Origin: an uncultured Flavobacteriales bacterium | GTDB lineage: Bacteria; Bacteroidota; Bacteroidia; Flavobacteriales_E; Vicingaceae | Length of the DNA stretch: 60,966 nucleotides | Assembly (NCBI GenBank): GCA_913056345.1 | Contig: CAJXMH010000017.1 | Location: 1 to 60,966 of the forward strand | Direction of reading: 5' to 3' | Shown: positions 1-9,047 of the stretch, piece by piece | Layout: each line of letters starts with the position of its first letter | How positions within the stretch are numbered: the stretch's first letter is position 1 | Translations under genes and position numbers: made by a program | The notes under the pieces: generated by a model | The model's input: the letters and a program-made list of their open reading frames with translations, nothing else | The model's database searches: none | Told to the model about the DNA's origin: nothing

Positions 1-9
1 TAACTTAAA

Positions 10-600
10 ATGAATAGGGCCCTCATCATTTTCGTCAAAAATCCCGTTTTGGGTCAAGTTAAAACGCGTTTAGCAGCTGATGTCGGTGAGGAAAAAGCAT
101 TGAAGGTTTACCAAGAGTTATTGAAATATACGAAGGCCATCAGTTGCCAAGTTTCAGCCAAACGTTACCTTTTTTATGCAAATCAGATTGAAGAAAATGA
201 TGCCTGGTCGCGAGAGGAGTTTTTAAAAAAAGTCCAAAGCGGCAGGGATTTAGGTGCACGCATGAGCAATGCTTTTGCTGAGGTAGTAGAAGAAAAAAAA
301 GTGATCATTGGCAGTGACTGTCCTCAGCTTTTGAGCAAAGATATTGAAAGCGCTTTTCACCATTTGGACCGTTTTGACTTAGTCATTGGTCCCGCTAATG
401 ATGGGGGGTATTATTTGCTTGGCATGAAAGCAGTTCAACACTCACTTTTTAAGGAGATGGAATGGTCGACTGAAAAAGTGTTCCAAGAAACTTTAAACCG
501 GGCAAAAGCGGCCAATTTAAAGGTGAAAGTTTTACGGGAATTGGTAGATTTGGACACTTTGCAAGACCTAGAAGAAACTGGATTTAAATTAGGAGAATAA
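10..600 (+). CDS. DUF2064 / TIGR04282-type GT-A fold transferase
   Basis: A 196-aa protein of the DUF2064 family (rSAM/selenodomain-associated transferase 1), which has a nucleotide-diphospho-sugar transferase fold. The N-terminal nucleotide-binding motif FVKNPVLGQVKTRLA is at residues 8-22, GSDCP at 101-105, and the family's GPANDGGYYL at 127-136; the DG pair probably helps bind metal or substrate. The length is normal and the protein looks soluble and cytoplasmic. The ATG at 10 is the first one after a TAA at position 1. Only 4 bases separate it from the downstream phosphorylase gene, so the two are probably co-transcribed. The real substrate of this family is not established, and CofC-like nucleotidyl transfer is only an analogy. 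Confidence 0.85.
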   Translation: MNRALIIFVKNPVLGQVKTRLAADVGEEKALKVYQELLKYTKAISCQVSAKRYLFYANQIEENDAWSREEFLKKVQSGRDLGARMSNAFAEVVEEKKVIIGSDCPQLLSKDIESAFHHLDRFDLVIGPANDGGYYLLGMKAVQHSLFKEMEWSTEKVFQETLNRAKAANLKVKVLRELVDLDTLQDLEETGFKLGE

Positions 601-604
601 GCAG

Positions 605-1417
605 ATGTTAAAAAAGATAGAACAAGCGGCAGCATATATAAAAGCGCAAGGAGTAGAGTCTCCACAAATTGGAATTGTGTTGGGCACTGGCTTAGGTAAT
701 CTGGCACTTAAAATAGAGGCAGAACATATTATTGACTATGCTGATATTCCAAATTTTCCGGTTAGCACCGTTGAGTCTCATTCGGGTAAGTTGATCTATG
801 GTAAGTTGAGTGGCAAAAAAGTAATTGCCATGCAGGGTCGTTTTCACTATTATGAAGGTTATTCTGGTGAAGAAATAACCTTTCCGATACGTGTGTTTAA
901 AAACCTTGGGATCGAAAAGCTATTGATTTCCAATGCGGCAGGTACCGTGAATCCAGACTTTAAAAAAGGGACTCTCATGCTAATTGACGATCACATTAAC
1001 ATGATCCCAGACAATCCATTGAGAGGAAAAAATTTAGATGGGTTAGGTCCACGCTTTCCAGATATGTCGCAACCCTATGATGCAGATATGAACGGGAAGT
1101 TAAAAGCGATAGCAAAAGAATTAGAAATCACCTTGCATGAAGGGGTTTATACCCCGGTGGCAGGCCCAAACTTAGAAACAAGGGCAGAGTATCGCTACTT
1201 GCGAAAAATCGGTTCAGATGCGGTTGGTATGTCAACTGCTCCGGAAGTAATCGTTGCTAATCATATGGGTATACCTTGCTGTGCGGTTTCTGTTTTAACT
1301 GATGAGTGTGATCCGGATAACCTTCAGCCCGTTTCCATTGCAGAAATTCTAGAGATTGCCGGTAGAGCGGAGAAAGATTTGACCAAGCTATACGAAGAGC
1401 TGATCAAGCGGCTTTAA
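605..1417 (+). CDS. punA: Purine nucleoside phosphorylase (trimeric family)
   Basis: A 270-aa cytosolic enzyme that splits purine nucleosides with phosphate into base and ribose-1-phosphate for salvage. Family motifs are clear: phosphate loop GTGLG (27-31), QGRFHYYEGY (77-86), SNAAG (109-113), PNLETRAEYR (188-197) and GMSTAPE (208-214). The base-contacting position that is Asn in human PNP (Asn243, in TNKV) aligns with Asp233 in TDECDP here, so base preference may differ from the textbook 6-oxopurine enzyme. It lies 4 bases after the DUF2064 gene. Its TAA overlaps the stop codon of the convergent lipoprotein gene, leaving no room for an intergenic terminator. Confidence 0.95.
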   Translation: MLKKIEQAAAYIKAQGVESPQIGIVLGTGLGNLALKIEAEHIIDYADIPNFPVSTVESHSGKLIYGKLSGKKVIAMQGRFHYYEGYSGEEITFPIRVFKNLGIEKLLISNAAGTVNPDFKKGTLMLIDDHINMIPDNPLRGKNLDGLGPRFPDMSQPYDADMNGKLKAIAKELEITLHEGVYTPVAGPNLETRAEYRYLRKIGSDAVGMSTAPEVIVANHMGIPCCAVSVLTDECDPDNLQPVSIAEILEIAGRAEKDLTKLYEELIKRL

Positions 1418-2454
1418 TTATACTTTTTGTAAATCTTTAAAATTACTTTTTCTGCAGCTTTGTTTTGGGGGCTGAATCCTGCATGCCTCTTGCCACCTAC
1501 CTTGTGGTGATTAGGGAACCATTTCCAAAGAAACCCACCGGCGATGAATTCTTGATTCCAGAAGCTCGACAAAAATACTTGATAAGCAAGTTTTTGTAAC
1601 TCTATATTGACCTGAGATGATGGCTTATGTTCCCATGGCTTCAAAGTTGAGCTTGGACTGCTAGTAAATCCATATTCAGTAAAAATAATCGGCTTATTTA
1701 AAGAGTCTGAAAAGGATTTCAAGACTTTGATTAAGGAATCTGTGCGATGTTGAAGTTCTCTTTTATTTGTCTTCAAAGAACGACTTAGTGGAAAATAGGC
1801 ATCAATGCCAACAAAGTCGAGATGCTTCCAAAAAGGCACATTTTGGTAATTATCCCAATTAGCGGCATAGCACAATTTACCGTGATAGATTTGCTTGACC
1901 TCAGTAATAAGGCCCATCCAAAAATCTGGTCTCTTTGCAATGAAATTTCTTAATTCTGTCCCGATACAGAACCCGATACAGAAAAGGTCCAGCTTCTTCT
2001 TTTCCGCTAATCTTGCATATTCAAGCAGATAATTTCGGTAAGAGGATTCGAATAATCGCCAAGAACTATCTGTTTTAAAATCTAGATCGCCTGTAAATTT
2101 ACCGTGTGAAACCCAAAGATGAGGTTTCAGCATGAGCTTGTAATTTTCTCTCTGTGCTTGGTCTATCATTATGAGAATCCCCTCTTTACTTTCTCCCCAC
2201 CACTGCCATTTTTGATTATATAGGATCTCAGAGGAAGAATCATCAATGAAGGCATAAGGCATAAAAGCTAGCCAATTAGCGTGTATCTTATTTTTCGGCA
2301 TAGCGTAAAGTGAGTCCGCAATAGGAACTGCGGGAGAAACAAAACTTACCCCATTAATCTTCGGATTCTGCTGTTTGAAGGCTTCGTTAGATTGGCATCC
2401 TAAGAAAAGGACAAAGATGAAAGGTAAAATAGCTTGCAAAACTTTACTTGGCAC
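1414..2454 (-). CDS. Lipoprotein with GH113-like TIM-barrel glycosidase domain
   Basis: A 346-aa predicted lipoprotein. A hydrophobic signal ends in a lipobox with acylated Cys20 (LFLGC). The rest reads as a clan GH-A TIM barrel of the GH113/mannanase-like group. A Glu after strand 4 (IGTE, E167) is the likely acid/base and a Glu in FTEYGF (E260) the likely nucleophile, and the aromatic-rich segment KPHLWVSHGKF fits a sugar-binding barrel. It should act in the periplasm or at the outer membrane on a glycan, but the substrate cannot be read from sequence. It is convergent with the phosphorylase gene, with a 4-base overlap of the ends. tRNA-Arg lies immediately upstream on the same strand. Confidence 0.8.
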   Translation of the reverse strand: MPSKVLQAILPFIFVLFLGCQSNEAFKQQNPKINGVSFVSPAVPIADSLYAMPKNKIHANWLAFMPYAFIDDSSSEILYNQKWQWWGESKEGILIMIDQAQRENYKLMLKPHLWVSHGKFTGDLDFKTDSSWRLFESSYRNYLLEYARLAEKKKLDLFCIGFCIGTELRNFIAKRPDFWMGLITEVKQIYHGKLCYAANWDNYQNVPFWKHLDFVGIDAYFPLSRSLKTNKRELQHRTDSLIKVLKSFSDSLNKPIIFTEYGFTSSPSSTLKPWEHKPSSQVNIELQKLAYQVFLSSFWNQEFIAGGFLWKWFPNHHKVGGKRHAGFSPQNKAAEKVILKIYKKYN

Positions 2455-2468
2455 AGATCACAAATTTG

Positions 2469-2540
2469 TAGCCCCGCCAGGAATCGAACCTGGATCTAAA
2501 GTTTAGGAAACTTCTATTCTATCCGTTGAACTACGGGGCC
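2469..2540 (-). tRNA. tRNA-Arg (anticodon CCT)
   Basis: A complete 72-nt cloverleaf on the minus strand. The acceptor stem GGCCCCG/CGGGGCT begins with a G-U pair, and the discriminator is A. The D stem is GTTC/GAAT, and the anticodon stem GAAGT/ACTTT carries the loop TTCCTAA (CCT, reading AGG). The variable loop has 4 nt and the T arm is CCAGG-TTCGATT-CCTGG. The 3' CCA is not encoded. It sits between the SPOR gene and the GH113-like lipoprotein gene, all on the same strand. Confidence 0.95.
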
Positions 2541-2548
2541 TAGTTCAA

Positions 2549-3034
2549 TTAGTCTTTTTCTTTACGAGCCTCATGAGGGGTTTTGATTTCATCTTTGACG
2601 ATAAAAGCACCCGGATGATCTGGCTTTAGTTCAAGCAGTTGTTGAGTGGCAGATAGGCGGTTTCTATGATTCCCAACCCTAACCTTGAAGTTAGGAGCTT
2701 GATAAACTACTTCTGCCGAAACTTTATTTTCGTAATCGTTAATCAATTTCGATCGCACCTTATTGGCTTCCCACCTCGACTTTCCTGAGAATATTTGAAT
2801 TTTATAGCCGTAGTTCTTTTTCTTTTCCCAATATGCTGAAGTGAGAAGGTCTAGGTCTTTAGGATAGCGGTTATCAAGTTGCAAAACCGTGTTTGAATCA
2901 AGTTTTTGAGTCCCTGTGTCTGTTTTATTATAATAATCTAAAGCTTTATTGGTTGAAACTTCATTTTCTTGACAAATAGATACGATGGTCAATCCTAAAA
3001 ATAATATTGAAAAAGAAAAAAACTTATGCTTCAT
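2549..3034 (-). CDS. Exported SPOR-domain protein
   Basis: A 161-aa protein from the chosen ATG at 3034, which gives a clean signal peptide (MKHKFFSFSILFLGLTIVSIC). The frame is open up to 3091, but that would add 19 residues before the signal sequence. A spacer follows, then a SPOR domain over the last 85 or so residues, beginning at KKNYGYKIQIFSG and including VRVGNHRNRLSATQQL. SPOR domains bind glycan strands stripped of stem peptides, usually at division sites, so a periplasmic cell-wall role is likely. A Cys ends the hydrophobic stretch (SICQ), so lipidation is possible but the lipobox is poor. Divergent from the actA operon. Confidence 0.85.
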   Translation of the reverse strand: MKHKFFSFSILFLGLTIVSICQENEVSTNKALDYYNKTDTGTQKLDSNTVLQLDNRYPKDLDLLTSAYWEKKKNYGYKIQIFSGKSRWEANKVRSKLINDYENKVSAEVVYQAPNFKVRVGNHRNRLSATQQLLELKPDHPGAFIVKDEIKTPHEARKEKD

Positions 3035-3120
3035 GTAGGTGTTTATTTTATGCAATGATAGTTCCATTGCACCACACAAAAAACAATCCAAACCATATTT
3101 TAAGAGTATTCAATTCTTAT

Positions 3121-3142
3121 TTAGATTGATTCTAAATTAGAA
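3121..3142. promoter_or_regulatory. Overlapping palindromes resembling a Fur/PerR-family operator
   Basis: TTAGATTGATTCTAA (3121-3135) is a 7-1-7 inverted repeat with one mismatched pair, differing at a single base from the classical PerR-type pattern TTAGAATNATTCTAA. It overlaps a perfect 6-1-6 repeat, TTCTAAATTAGAA (3130-3142). Both lie in the 229-base gap between the divergent SPOR gene and actA. Control of the heme-rich respiratory operon by a metal- or peroxide-sensing repressor is inference only. Confidence 0.35.
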
Positions 3143-3193
3143 GCGGATAGATTAATTTTAGATTAAACAAATGGCAACAATAAGTCTAGTGGT

Positions 3194-3201
3194 TAAATTT
3201 G
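3194..3201 (+). promoter_or_regulatory. actA: Possible -7 element for the act/cox operon
   Basis: TAAATTTG matches the Bacteroidota -7 consensus TAnnTTTG and lies 62 bases before the actA ATG. There is no TTG at the proper -33 distance, so the assignment is weak. Confidence 0.3.
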
Positions 3202-3263
3202 TCAACGATAAAAAAAAGGTTGCCGTTAGTAAGGTTTAACATTTAATACCTAATTGTTTTAAT

Positions 3264-4532
3264 ATGAAGTTTTTAACAGCAAAATCAACCTTACCTTTTC
3301 TTGGTTTGCTAGGAATGTTCACTTTCTTTAGCTTGAGTTCTACATCATTGAAAGCTCAAGAAGATGGTGAAAAGTTATTCAAAAGCTATTGTGCATCTTG
3401 CCACAGTGCGGGGAATAATCAGCTTGTTGGTCCTGGTTTGGCAGGCGTATACGATAAGTACGAAAGAGAGTGGTTATACAAATGGATTAAAAACTCTCAA
3501 TCATTAATTGAGTCAGGTGACCAGCAAGCGGTTGCTGTTTATGAGCAATATAATAAGGTGTTGATGCCTGCCCAGCCTGTAAACAATGAGCAAATTGATG
3601 CTATTCTTACTTACATTAAAGATTACAATGAGAAAGCTCCTGCGGCAGAAGCAGCTACTGCTGATGCAGGTGAGGTAGAGCAAGTTGAAGTTGAAAGCTC
3701 TGATAACACTACTTACATAGCACTTGGATTAGTATTGGTGTTGCTGATCTTGATTTCTGTTCTTCGTAAGGTGCAGTACTCTTTATCTATTGTTGAAGCA
3801 AAGAAAAGAGGCGAAGACGTTCCTGAGGAAAAGGGGATGAAAGATGCTTTGGCGCATTGGGTTCAAACCAACAAAACTATTGTTGCTCTAATGGGAATTG
3901 TAGTTATAGCCCTTATTGCTAAAGCGGGATGGGATACTGCAATCAATATTGGAGTTTACACCGGTTACGAGCCTGAGCAGCCAATCAAGTTTTCGCACAA
4001 GTTACATGCAGGAACAAATGGCATTGATTGTCAATATTGTCACACTTCAGCTTCTTACAGCAAGTCTGCTGGTATTCCATCGGCTAACCTTTGTATGAAT
4101 TGTCATGCTTACATTCAAGAAGGTCCTCAGTACGGAAAAGAAGAAATTGCGAAAATATATGCGGCTTTAGACTTTGATCCCGTAACCAAAACTTACGGTC
4201 CGAATACAAAGCCAATTAAATGGGTAAAGGTGCACAATTTGCCTGATCATGTTTATTTTAATCACTCACAGCACGTTGCAGTTGGTAAGATTAACTGTCA
4301 AAAATGTCACGGCCCTGTTGAAACCTACACAGTTGGTAAACAACATGAGTCTTTGACTATGGGATGGTGTATCAATTGCCATAGAGAAACTAAAGTTCAA
4401 ATGGAGGGTAACGGCTATTATGATGAAATTCATGAAAGATTGCCTGAAAACTTGAAAAAACAATACCTTGAGGATGGAACAATCACTGTTTCTGAATTGG
4501 GAGGAATTGAATGTGCTAAGTGTCATTACTAA
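3264..4532 (+). CDS. actA: Alternative complex III subunit ActA (multiheme cytochrome c)
   Basis: A 422-aa membrane-anchored cytochrome and the first subunit of alternative complex III, the bc1 substitute that oxidises quinol. After a signal peptide (about 1-31) comes a monoheme domain with CASCH at 43-47 and a likely Met ligand at 101 (LMPAQP). An acidic Ala/Glu linker and two membrane helices (about 151-167 and 205-220) follow. Then comes a c3-like region with five CXXCH motifs starting at residues 256, 277, 345, 369 and 417. That makes six heme sites, one more than the pentaheme ActA classically described. It opens an operon running through actF into coxB and coxA, with a 24-base gap to actB. 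Confidence 0.93.
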   Translation: MKFLTAKSTLPFLGLLGMFTFFSLSSTSLKAQEDGEKLFKSYCASCHSAGNNQLVGPGLAGVYDKYEREWLYKWIKNSQSLIESGDQQAVAVYEQYNKVLMPAQPVNNEQIDAILTYIKDYNEKAPAAEAATADAGEVEQVEVESSDNTTYIALGLVLVLLILISVLRKVQYSLSIVEAKKRGEDVPEEKGMKDALAHWVQTNKTIVALMGIVVIALIAKAGWDTAINIGVYTGYEPEQPIKFSHKLHAGTNGIDCQYCHTSASYSKSAGIPSANLCMNCHAYIQEGPQYGKEEIAKIYAALDFDPVTKTYGPNTKPIKWVKVHNLPDHVYFNHSQHVAVGKINCQKCHGPVETYTVGKQHESLTMGWCINCHRETKVQMEGNGYYDEIHERLPENLKKQYLEDGTITVSELGGIECAKCHY

Positions 4533-4556
4533 GATTTATTAGAAGCAAACTAGCTT

Positions 4557-7500
4557 ATGTCAACAAATAAGAAATATTGGAAAGGTGTAGAAGAGCTTCA
4601 TGACTCTCCTAACTTTGTCGAATCAAAAAACAAAGAATTTAGTGAGTATTTGCCGGCTGAAGATTTCTTGGGTGATAAGGGTCTTCTTGAGGGTTCCAAA
4701 ACAAATAGAAGAGACTTTTTAAAGTATCTTGGTTTTGGTGTTACAGCCGCTTCTCTTGCAGCATGTGAAACGCCTGTAAACAAAGTTATTCCGCACGTTG
4801 TAAAAACAGATAAAGCAAATCCTGGTGTTGCTAATTATTTTGCAACAACTTATTCCGATGGGAATGATTATGCTGAGATCATCGTTAAAACAAGAGAAGG
4901 TCGTCCGATCAAAATTGATGGGAACAAGCAGTCTCCACTAACAAAAGGCGGGGTGAATGCTAGAATAAATTCATCTGTTCTATCTCTTTATGATGAAAAA
5001 CGCTACCGAGCGCCTCAAATTGATGGATCTGATGTAAGTTGGTCAAAGTTTGATTCAGCTTTCAAGGCAGAGCTAGAAAAAGCGATAACCAAAGGTGGAT
5101 CAATCAGGATTCTTACAAATAGTATTTCCTCTCCATCTACTTTAAGATTAGTTAAGGAATTTGCTGATGCCTATCCTGACGCAGATATCAAGCACGTTAC
5201 ATATGATTCAGTTTCTCATGGGGCTGCAATAGAAGCTAACAAAGAAGCTTTTGGTAAGGCTCAGCTACCATCCTATAATTTGTCTAAAGCGCACTCTATT
5301 GTAAGTGTTGGGGCAGATTTTCTTTCAAGTTTGCCTAATTCTGTGGGCCTAACGGCGCAGTATGCTGCTACTAGAAAACCTGAGAATGGATGGATTTCTA
5401 AGCACTTTCAGTTTGAGAGTTCTATGTCTTTAACAGGGTCGAACGCCGATGTTAGGGTTCCCCTAAAGCCATCAGAACAAGCGGCGGTTTTAGCCAACCT
5501 TTATAATGAGCTTGCTGCTCAGTTGGGTCAGCCATCAATGTCGGCTCCTAAAACGCCATATTCTGCCAAGATAAAAGCAGCAGCTAAGCATCTTTTAGCT
5601 CATAAAGGAGAGTCAATTGTTTTCGCAGGAGCAAACGAGATATCTGCACAGAAAATGGCAGTTGCGATCAATTATATGTTAGGGAATTATGGCAATACAA
5701 TTGACATCGACAGAGCAGTATACCTAAAGCAAGGAGTAGACTCAGAAGTAACTGCTCTTGTTAAAGAAATGAATAGCGGACAAGTCGATGTTTTAATGAT
5801 GGCTGGCGTGAATCCCGTTTACAATTTGCCAAACGACTTGAACTTCTCGGATGCTCTTGCTAAAGTGGGCGCTAGTCTGGTGTTTGCTGACCGTCCATCT
5901 GCGACAACTAAATCAGTTAAATACATTGCAGCTTCTCATCATTATCTAGAGTCTTGGAATGATCAACAGCCTGTCAAAGGGCATTTCTCACTAGCTCAAC
6001 CCACCATTAATCCACTTTTTGATACAAGACAAATGCAAGATTGTATTTTGAATTGGATGGGGAGAAACGAAGATTACTACACATACCTTCGTAATAACTG
6101 GAAAGAGACAGCCTTTACGCAGCAATCTGCAAAACTTTTATTCGATGATTTTTGGAATAGCTGCCTTCATGATGGATTCTTTACTGTCTCAACAGAAGGC
6201 GAAGCGCTTAGTTACAGCCTAGATGCAACATCCTTGAGTGTTCCAAAAACAGAGAGTAAGGATTGGGAAATAGAATTCTACCAAAAAGTTGGGATAGGTG
6301 ATGGTTCACAAGCCCACAACCCATGGTTGCAAGAATTACCCGATCCGATTTCTAAAATGACATGGGATAACTACATCGCTATGAATCCTTCTGATGCACG
6401 TGAGCAAGGTTTTGCCACTGAATACGGAGAACAAAAGGATGCAGATACTATCAATATTACCATAAATGGAGTAGTCTTCGAAAATGTACCTGTCATTGCA
6501 CAACCTGGTCAAGCTAAAGGAACGTTAAGTGTTGCAGTTGGCTATGGTCAGCCTCTAGGAAAGAGTGATGAGTTAGTTGGTTTCAATGTTTATCCTGCTA
6601 CTTCATCCAAAGGTGGTAGACTAAATTATACCAACCAAGTTTCATTTGAAGCAACAGGAGAGACCTATCAAGTAGCGACCACTCAGACTCACCAGACTAT
6701 TATGGGTCGTGATTCTGTAGTAAGAGAGACAGATTGGTCAACCTATAAAAACGGAGATAAAGACGATTATAACCCCCCACACATGATTGCCATGCATGAA
6801 GGTCCTAAGCCATTAGGCGATGTTGATCTTTGGGCAAAGCATCCTGTAGAATCAGCAGGTCACCATTGGGGAATGAGCATTGACTTAAGCAGCTGTATTG
6901 GATGCGGTGCTTGTGTTACTTCATGTAATTCTGAAAATAATGTTCCTGTTGTCGGTAAGGATGAGGTTAGAAGGTCGCGTGAGATGCACTGGATCAGAAT
7001 TGACCGTTATTTCAGCAGTGAAGAGGATCGAGTACCTGAAGATGATCAGAGTTATACGTTAATGGAAGTAGCTGAAGATAATCCTTCAGTGGTTCATCAA
7101 CCTATGATGTGTCAGCATTGTAATCATGCTCCATGCGAAACTGTTTGCCCCGTTGCTGCTACTACACACAGTAATGAAGGGATCAACCAAATGACATATA
7201 ACCGTTGTATTGGTACGCGTTATTGTGCTAACAACTGTCCTTATAAAGTAAGACGTTTCAATTGGTTTAACTACCAAGCATACAGTAAGTTTACTGATTT
7301 TAACCCATCAACAGATGATCTAGGTAGAATGGTACTTAACCCGGATGTTACCGTAAGAGCAAGAGGGGTGATGGAAAAATGTAGCCTTTGTGTTCAAAGA
7401 ATTCAGGAAGGGAAGCTTACTGCAAAGAAAGAAGGAAGAAAAGTTATGGATGGAGAAATTCAAACTGCTTGTTCATCAGCTTGTCCAACCCAAGCAATCA

Positions 7501-7646
7501 CTTTTGGAGACTTAAATGACCAAAATAGTAAAGTGCTTGCCGAAGCAAGAGGTGACCGTTCTTACCGCGTAATAGAAGAAGTTGGAACACAAGCAAACGT
7601 TTACTATCAGGTAAAAGTTAGAAATACAGAATCAAACATTGCTTAA
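4557..7646 (+). CDS. actB: Alternative complex III subunit ActB (molybdopterin-like / iron-sulfur protein)
   Basis: A 1029-aa periplasmic iron-sulfur subunit of alternative complex III. A twin-arginine signal (RRDFLK from residue 51) with a following hydrophobic stretch lies inside a longer N-terminus, and the stretch ends in a lipobox-like LAAC (Cys70). Residues of about 80-700 resemble a molybdopterin oxidoreductase large subunit; in this family that domain carries no Mo cofactor. The last third is a ferredoxin-like subunit with cysteine groups at 780-790 (CIGCGACVTSC), 852-864 (CQHCNHAPCETVC), 884-894 (CIGTRYCANNC) and 942-976 (CSLC, then CSSACP). The 884 group has a spacing that often marks the more unusual cluster. 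Electrons would run from quinol through these clusters to the ActA and ActE hemes. Confidence 0.95.
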   Translation: MSTNKKYWKGVEELHDSPNFVESKNKEFSEYLPAEDFLGDKGLLEGSKTNRRDFLKYLGFGVTAASLAACETPVNKVIPHVVKTDKANPGVANYFATTYSDGNDYAEIIVKTREGRPIKIDGNKQSPLTKGGVNARINSSVLSLYDEKRYRAPQIDGSDVSWSKFDSAFKAELEKAITKGGSIRILTNSISSPSTLRLVKEFADAYPDADIKHVTYDSVSHGAAIEANKEAFGKAQLPSYNLSKAHSIVSVGADFLSSLPNSVGLTAQYAATRKPENGWISKHFQFESSMSLTGSNADVRVPLKPSEQAAVLANLYNELAAQLGQPSMSAPKTPYSAKIKAAAKHLLAHKGESIVFAGANEISAQKMAVAINYMLGNYGNTIDIDRAVYLKQGVDSEVTALVKEMNSGQVDVLMMAGVNPVYNLPNDLNFSDALAKVGASLVFADRPSATTKSVKYIAASHHYLESWNDQQPVKGHFSLAQPTINPLFDTRQMQDCILNWMGRNEDYYTYLRNNWKETAFTQQSAKLLFDDFWNSCLHDGFFTVSTEGEALSYSLDATSLSVPKTESKDWEIEFYQKVGIGDGSQAHNPWLQELPDPISKMTWDNYIAMNPSDAREQGFATEYGEQKDADTINITINGVVFENVPVIAQPGQAKGTLSVAVGYGQPLGKSDELVGFNVYPATSSKGGRLNYTNQVSFEATGETYQVATTQTHQTIMGRDSVVRETDWSTYKNGDKDDYNPPHMIAMHEGPKPLGDVDLWAKHPVESAGHHWGMSIDLSSCIGCGACVTSCNSENNVPVVGKDEVRRSREMHWIRIDRYFSSEEDRVPEDDQSYTLMEVAEDNPSVVHQPMMCQHCNHAPCETVCPVAATTHSNEGINQMTYNRCIGTRYCANNCPYKVRRFNWFNYQAYSKFTDFNPSTDDLGRMVLNPDVTVRARGVMEKCSLCVQRIQEGKLTAKKEGRKVMDGEIQTACSSACPTQAITFGDLNDQNSKVLAEARGDRSYRVIEEVGTQANVYYQVKVRNTESNIA

Positions 7647-7657
7647 AATAAATAAGA

Positions 7658-9037
7658 ATGCAGCAAGAAGCAGCGATTAGAAAACCCTTAATACTAGGAG
7701 AAAAGACCTACGGTCAGATCACGGAAGACGTGATGGCTCCTGTAGTTGGCAAAGCAAATAAATCATGGTGGATCGTCTTTGGTATTTCAGCAGTAATGGC
7801 ACTCTGGGGTATTGGATGTATCCTCTATCTTTTAGGAACAGGAGTCGGTACATGGGGCCTTAACAAAACAGTCGGTTGGGCTTGGGATATCACCAATTTT
7901 GTTTGGTGGGTAGGTATCGGCCACGCCGGTACATTGATCTCAGCAGTACTTTTGTTATTTAGACAAAAATGGAGAATGGCAATCAACCGCTCTGCGGAGG
8001 CAATGACCATTTTTGCTGTAATGATGGCAGCGGTTTGGCCTGGTATCCACATGGGTAGAATTTGGCTAGCTTATTTTGTTTTCCCACTTCCAAACCAGTT
8101 TGGATCACTTTGGGTTAACTTTAACTCACCTCTGCTTTGGGACGTTTTTGCGATCTCTACTTATTTCTCAGTATCGCTTGTCTTTTGGTACATTGGCTTA
8201 ATTCCAGACTTTGCTACTATTCGTGATAAGGTAACCCAAACAGTTCCTAAGAAAATATATAGCCTGTTGGCCTTTGGTTGGACAGGTAATGCAAAGGCTT
8301 GGAACCGTTTTGAAGAGATTTCTTTGGTTTTAGCTGGTTTAGCAACTCCACTAGTATTCTCGGTGCACTCTATCGTAAGTATGGACTTTGCCACATCAGT
8401 TATTCCGGGTTGGCACACCACAATCTTCCCTCCATACTTTGTTTCTGGCGCAGTTTTCTCAGGATTCGCCATGGTTCAGACCTTGCTCATTATCATGAGA
8501 AAAGTAATGAACCTAGAAAGCTACATCACCATTAAACATATTGAATACATGAACATTGTAATCATTGTTACAGGTTCAATTGTTGGGGTGGCTTACTTAA
8601 CAGAGCTGTTTATTTCATGGTACTCAGGAGTTGAATATGAGGCATACGCTTTCATTAATAGAGCAACAGGTCCTTATGCATGGTCATATTGGATCATGAT
8701 GTCATGTAATGTTATCTCACCACAGATGTTTTGGTTTAAGAAGTTGCGAACAAGCATCATGTTTACTTTCTTCATGTCGATCATTGTGAATATTGGTATG
8801 TGGTTTGAGCGTTTCGTGATTATTGTAACTTCATTACATAGAGATTATTTGCCTTCAAGTTGGACCATGTTTCACCCTACTTTTGTAGATATTGGATGTT
8901 TTATTGGTACAATTGGAATATTCTTCGTCCTTTTCTTATTGTTTTCTCGATTTTTCCCGGTGCTACCTTTAAATGAATTGAAAACAATATTGAAATCATC
9001 TGGAGAGCAGTACAAAAAAGTAGAACAAGAACATTAA
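7658..9037 (+). CDS. actC: Alternative complex III subunit ActC (NrfD/PsrC-like quinol module)
   Basis: A 459-aa integral membrane protein of the NrfD/PsrC family with about ten hydrophobic helices. Motifs include WWVGIGHAGTLISA and WPGIHMGRIW in the first half. In alternative complex III this subunit forms a quinol-binding site facing the ActB iron-sulfur chain. The gene starts 11 bases after actB and ends 10 bases before actD, fitting a stoichiometric complex made from one transcript. The C-terminal 30 residues are polar and probably cytoplasmic. Confidence 0.95.
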   Translation: MQQEAAIRKPLILGEKTYGQITEDVMAPVVGKANKSWWIVFGISAVMALWGIGCILYLLGTGVGTWGLNKTVGWAWDITNFVWWVGIGHAGTLISAVLLLFRQKWRMAINRSAEAMTIFAVMMAAVWPGIHMGRIWLAYFVFPLPNQFGSLWVNFNSPLLWDVFAISTYFSVSLVFWYIGLIPDFATIRDKVTQTVPKKIYSLLAFGWTGNAKAWNRFEEISLVLAGLATPLVFSVHSIVSMDFATSVIPGWHTTIFPPYFVSGAVFSGFAMVQTLLIIMRKVMNLESYITIKHIEYMNIVIIVTGSIVGVAYLTELFISWYSGVEYEAYAFINRATGPYAWSYWIMMSCNVISPQMFWFKKLRTSIMFTFFMSIIVNIGMWFERFVIIVTSLHRDYLPSSWTMFHPTFVDIGCFIGTIGIFFVLFLLFSRFFPVLPLNELKTILKSSGEQYKKVEQEH

Positions 9038-9047
9038 TACGCTAATA

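Noticed and set aside
1-9. TAA at the left edge as the stop of an upstream gene
   Set aside because: Three bases cannot show a gene; left unannotated.
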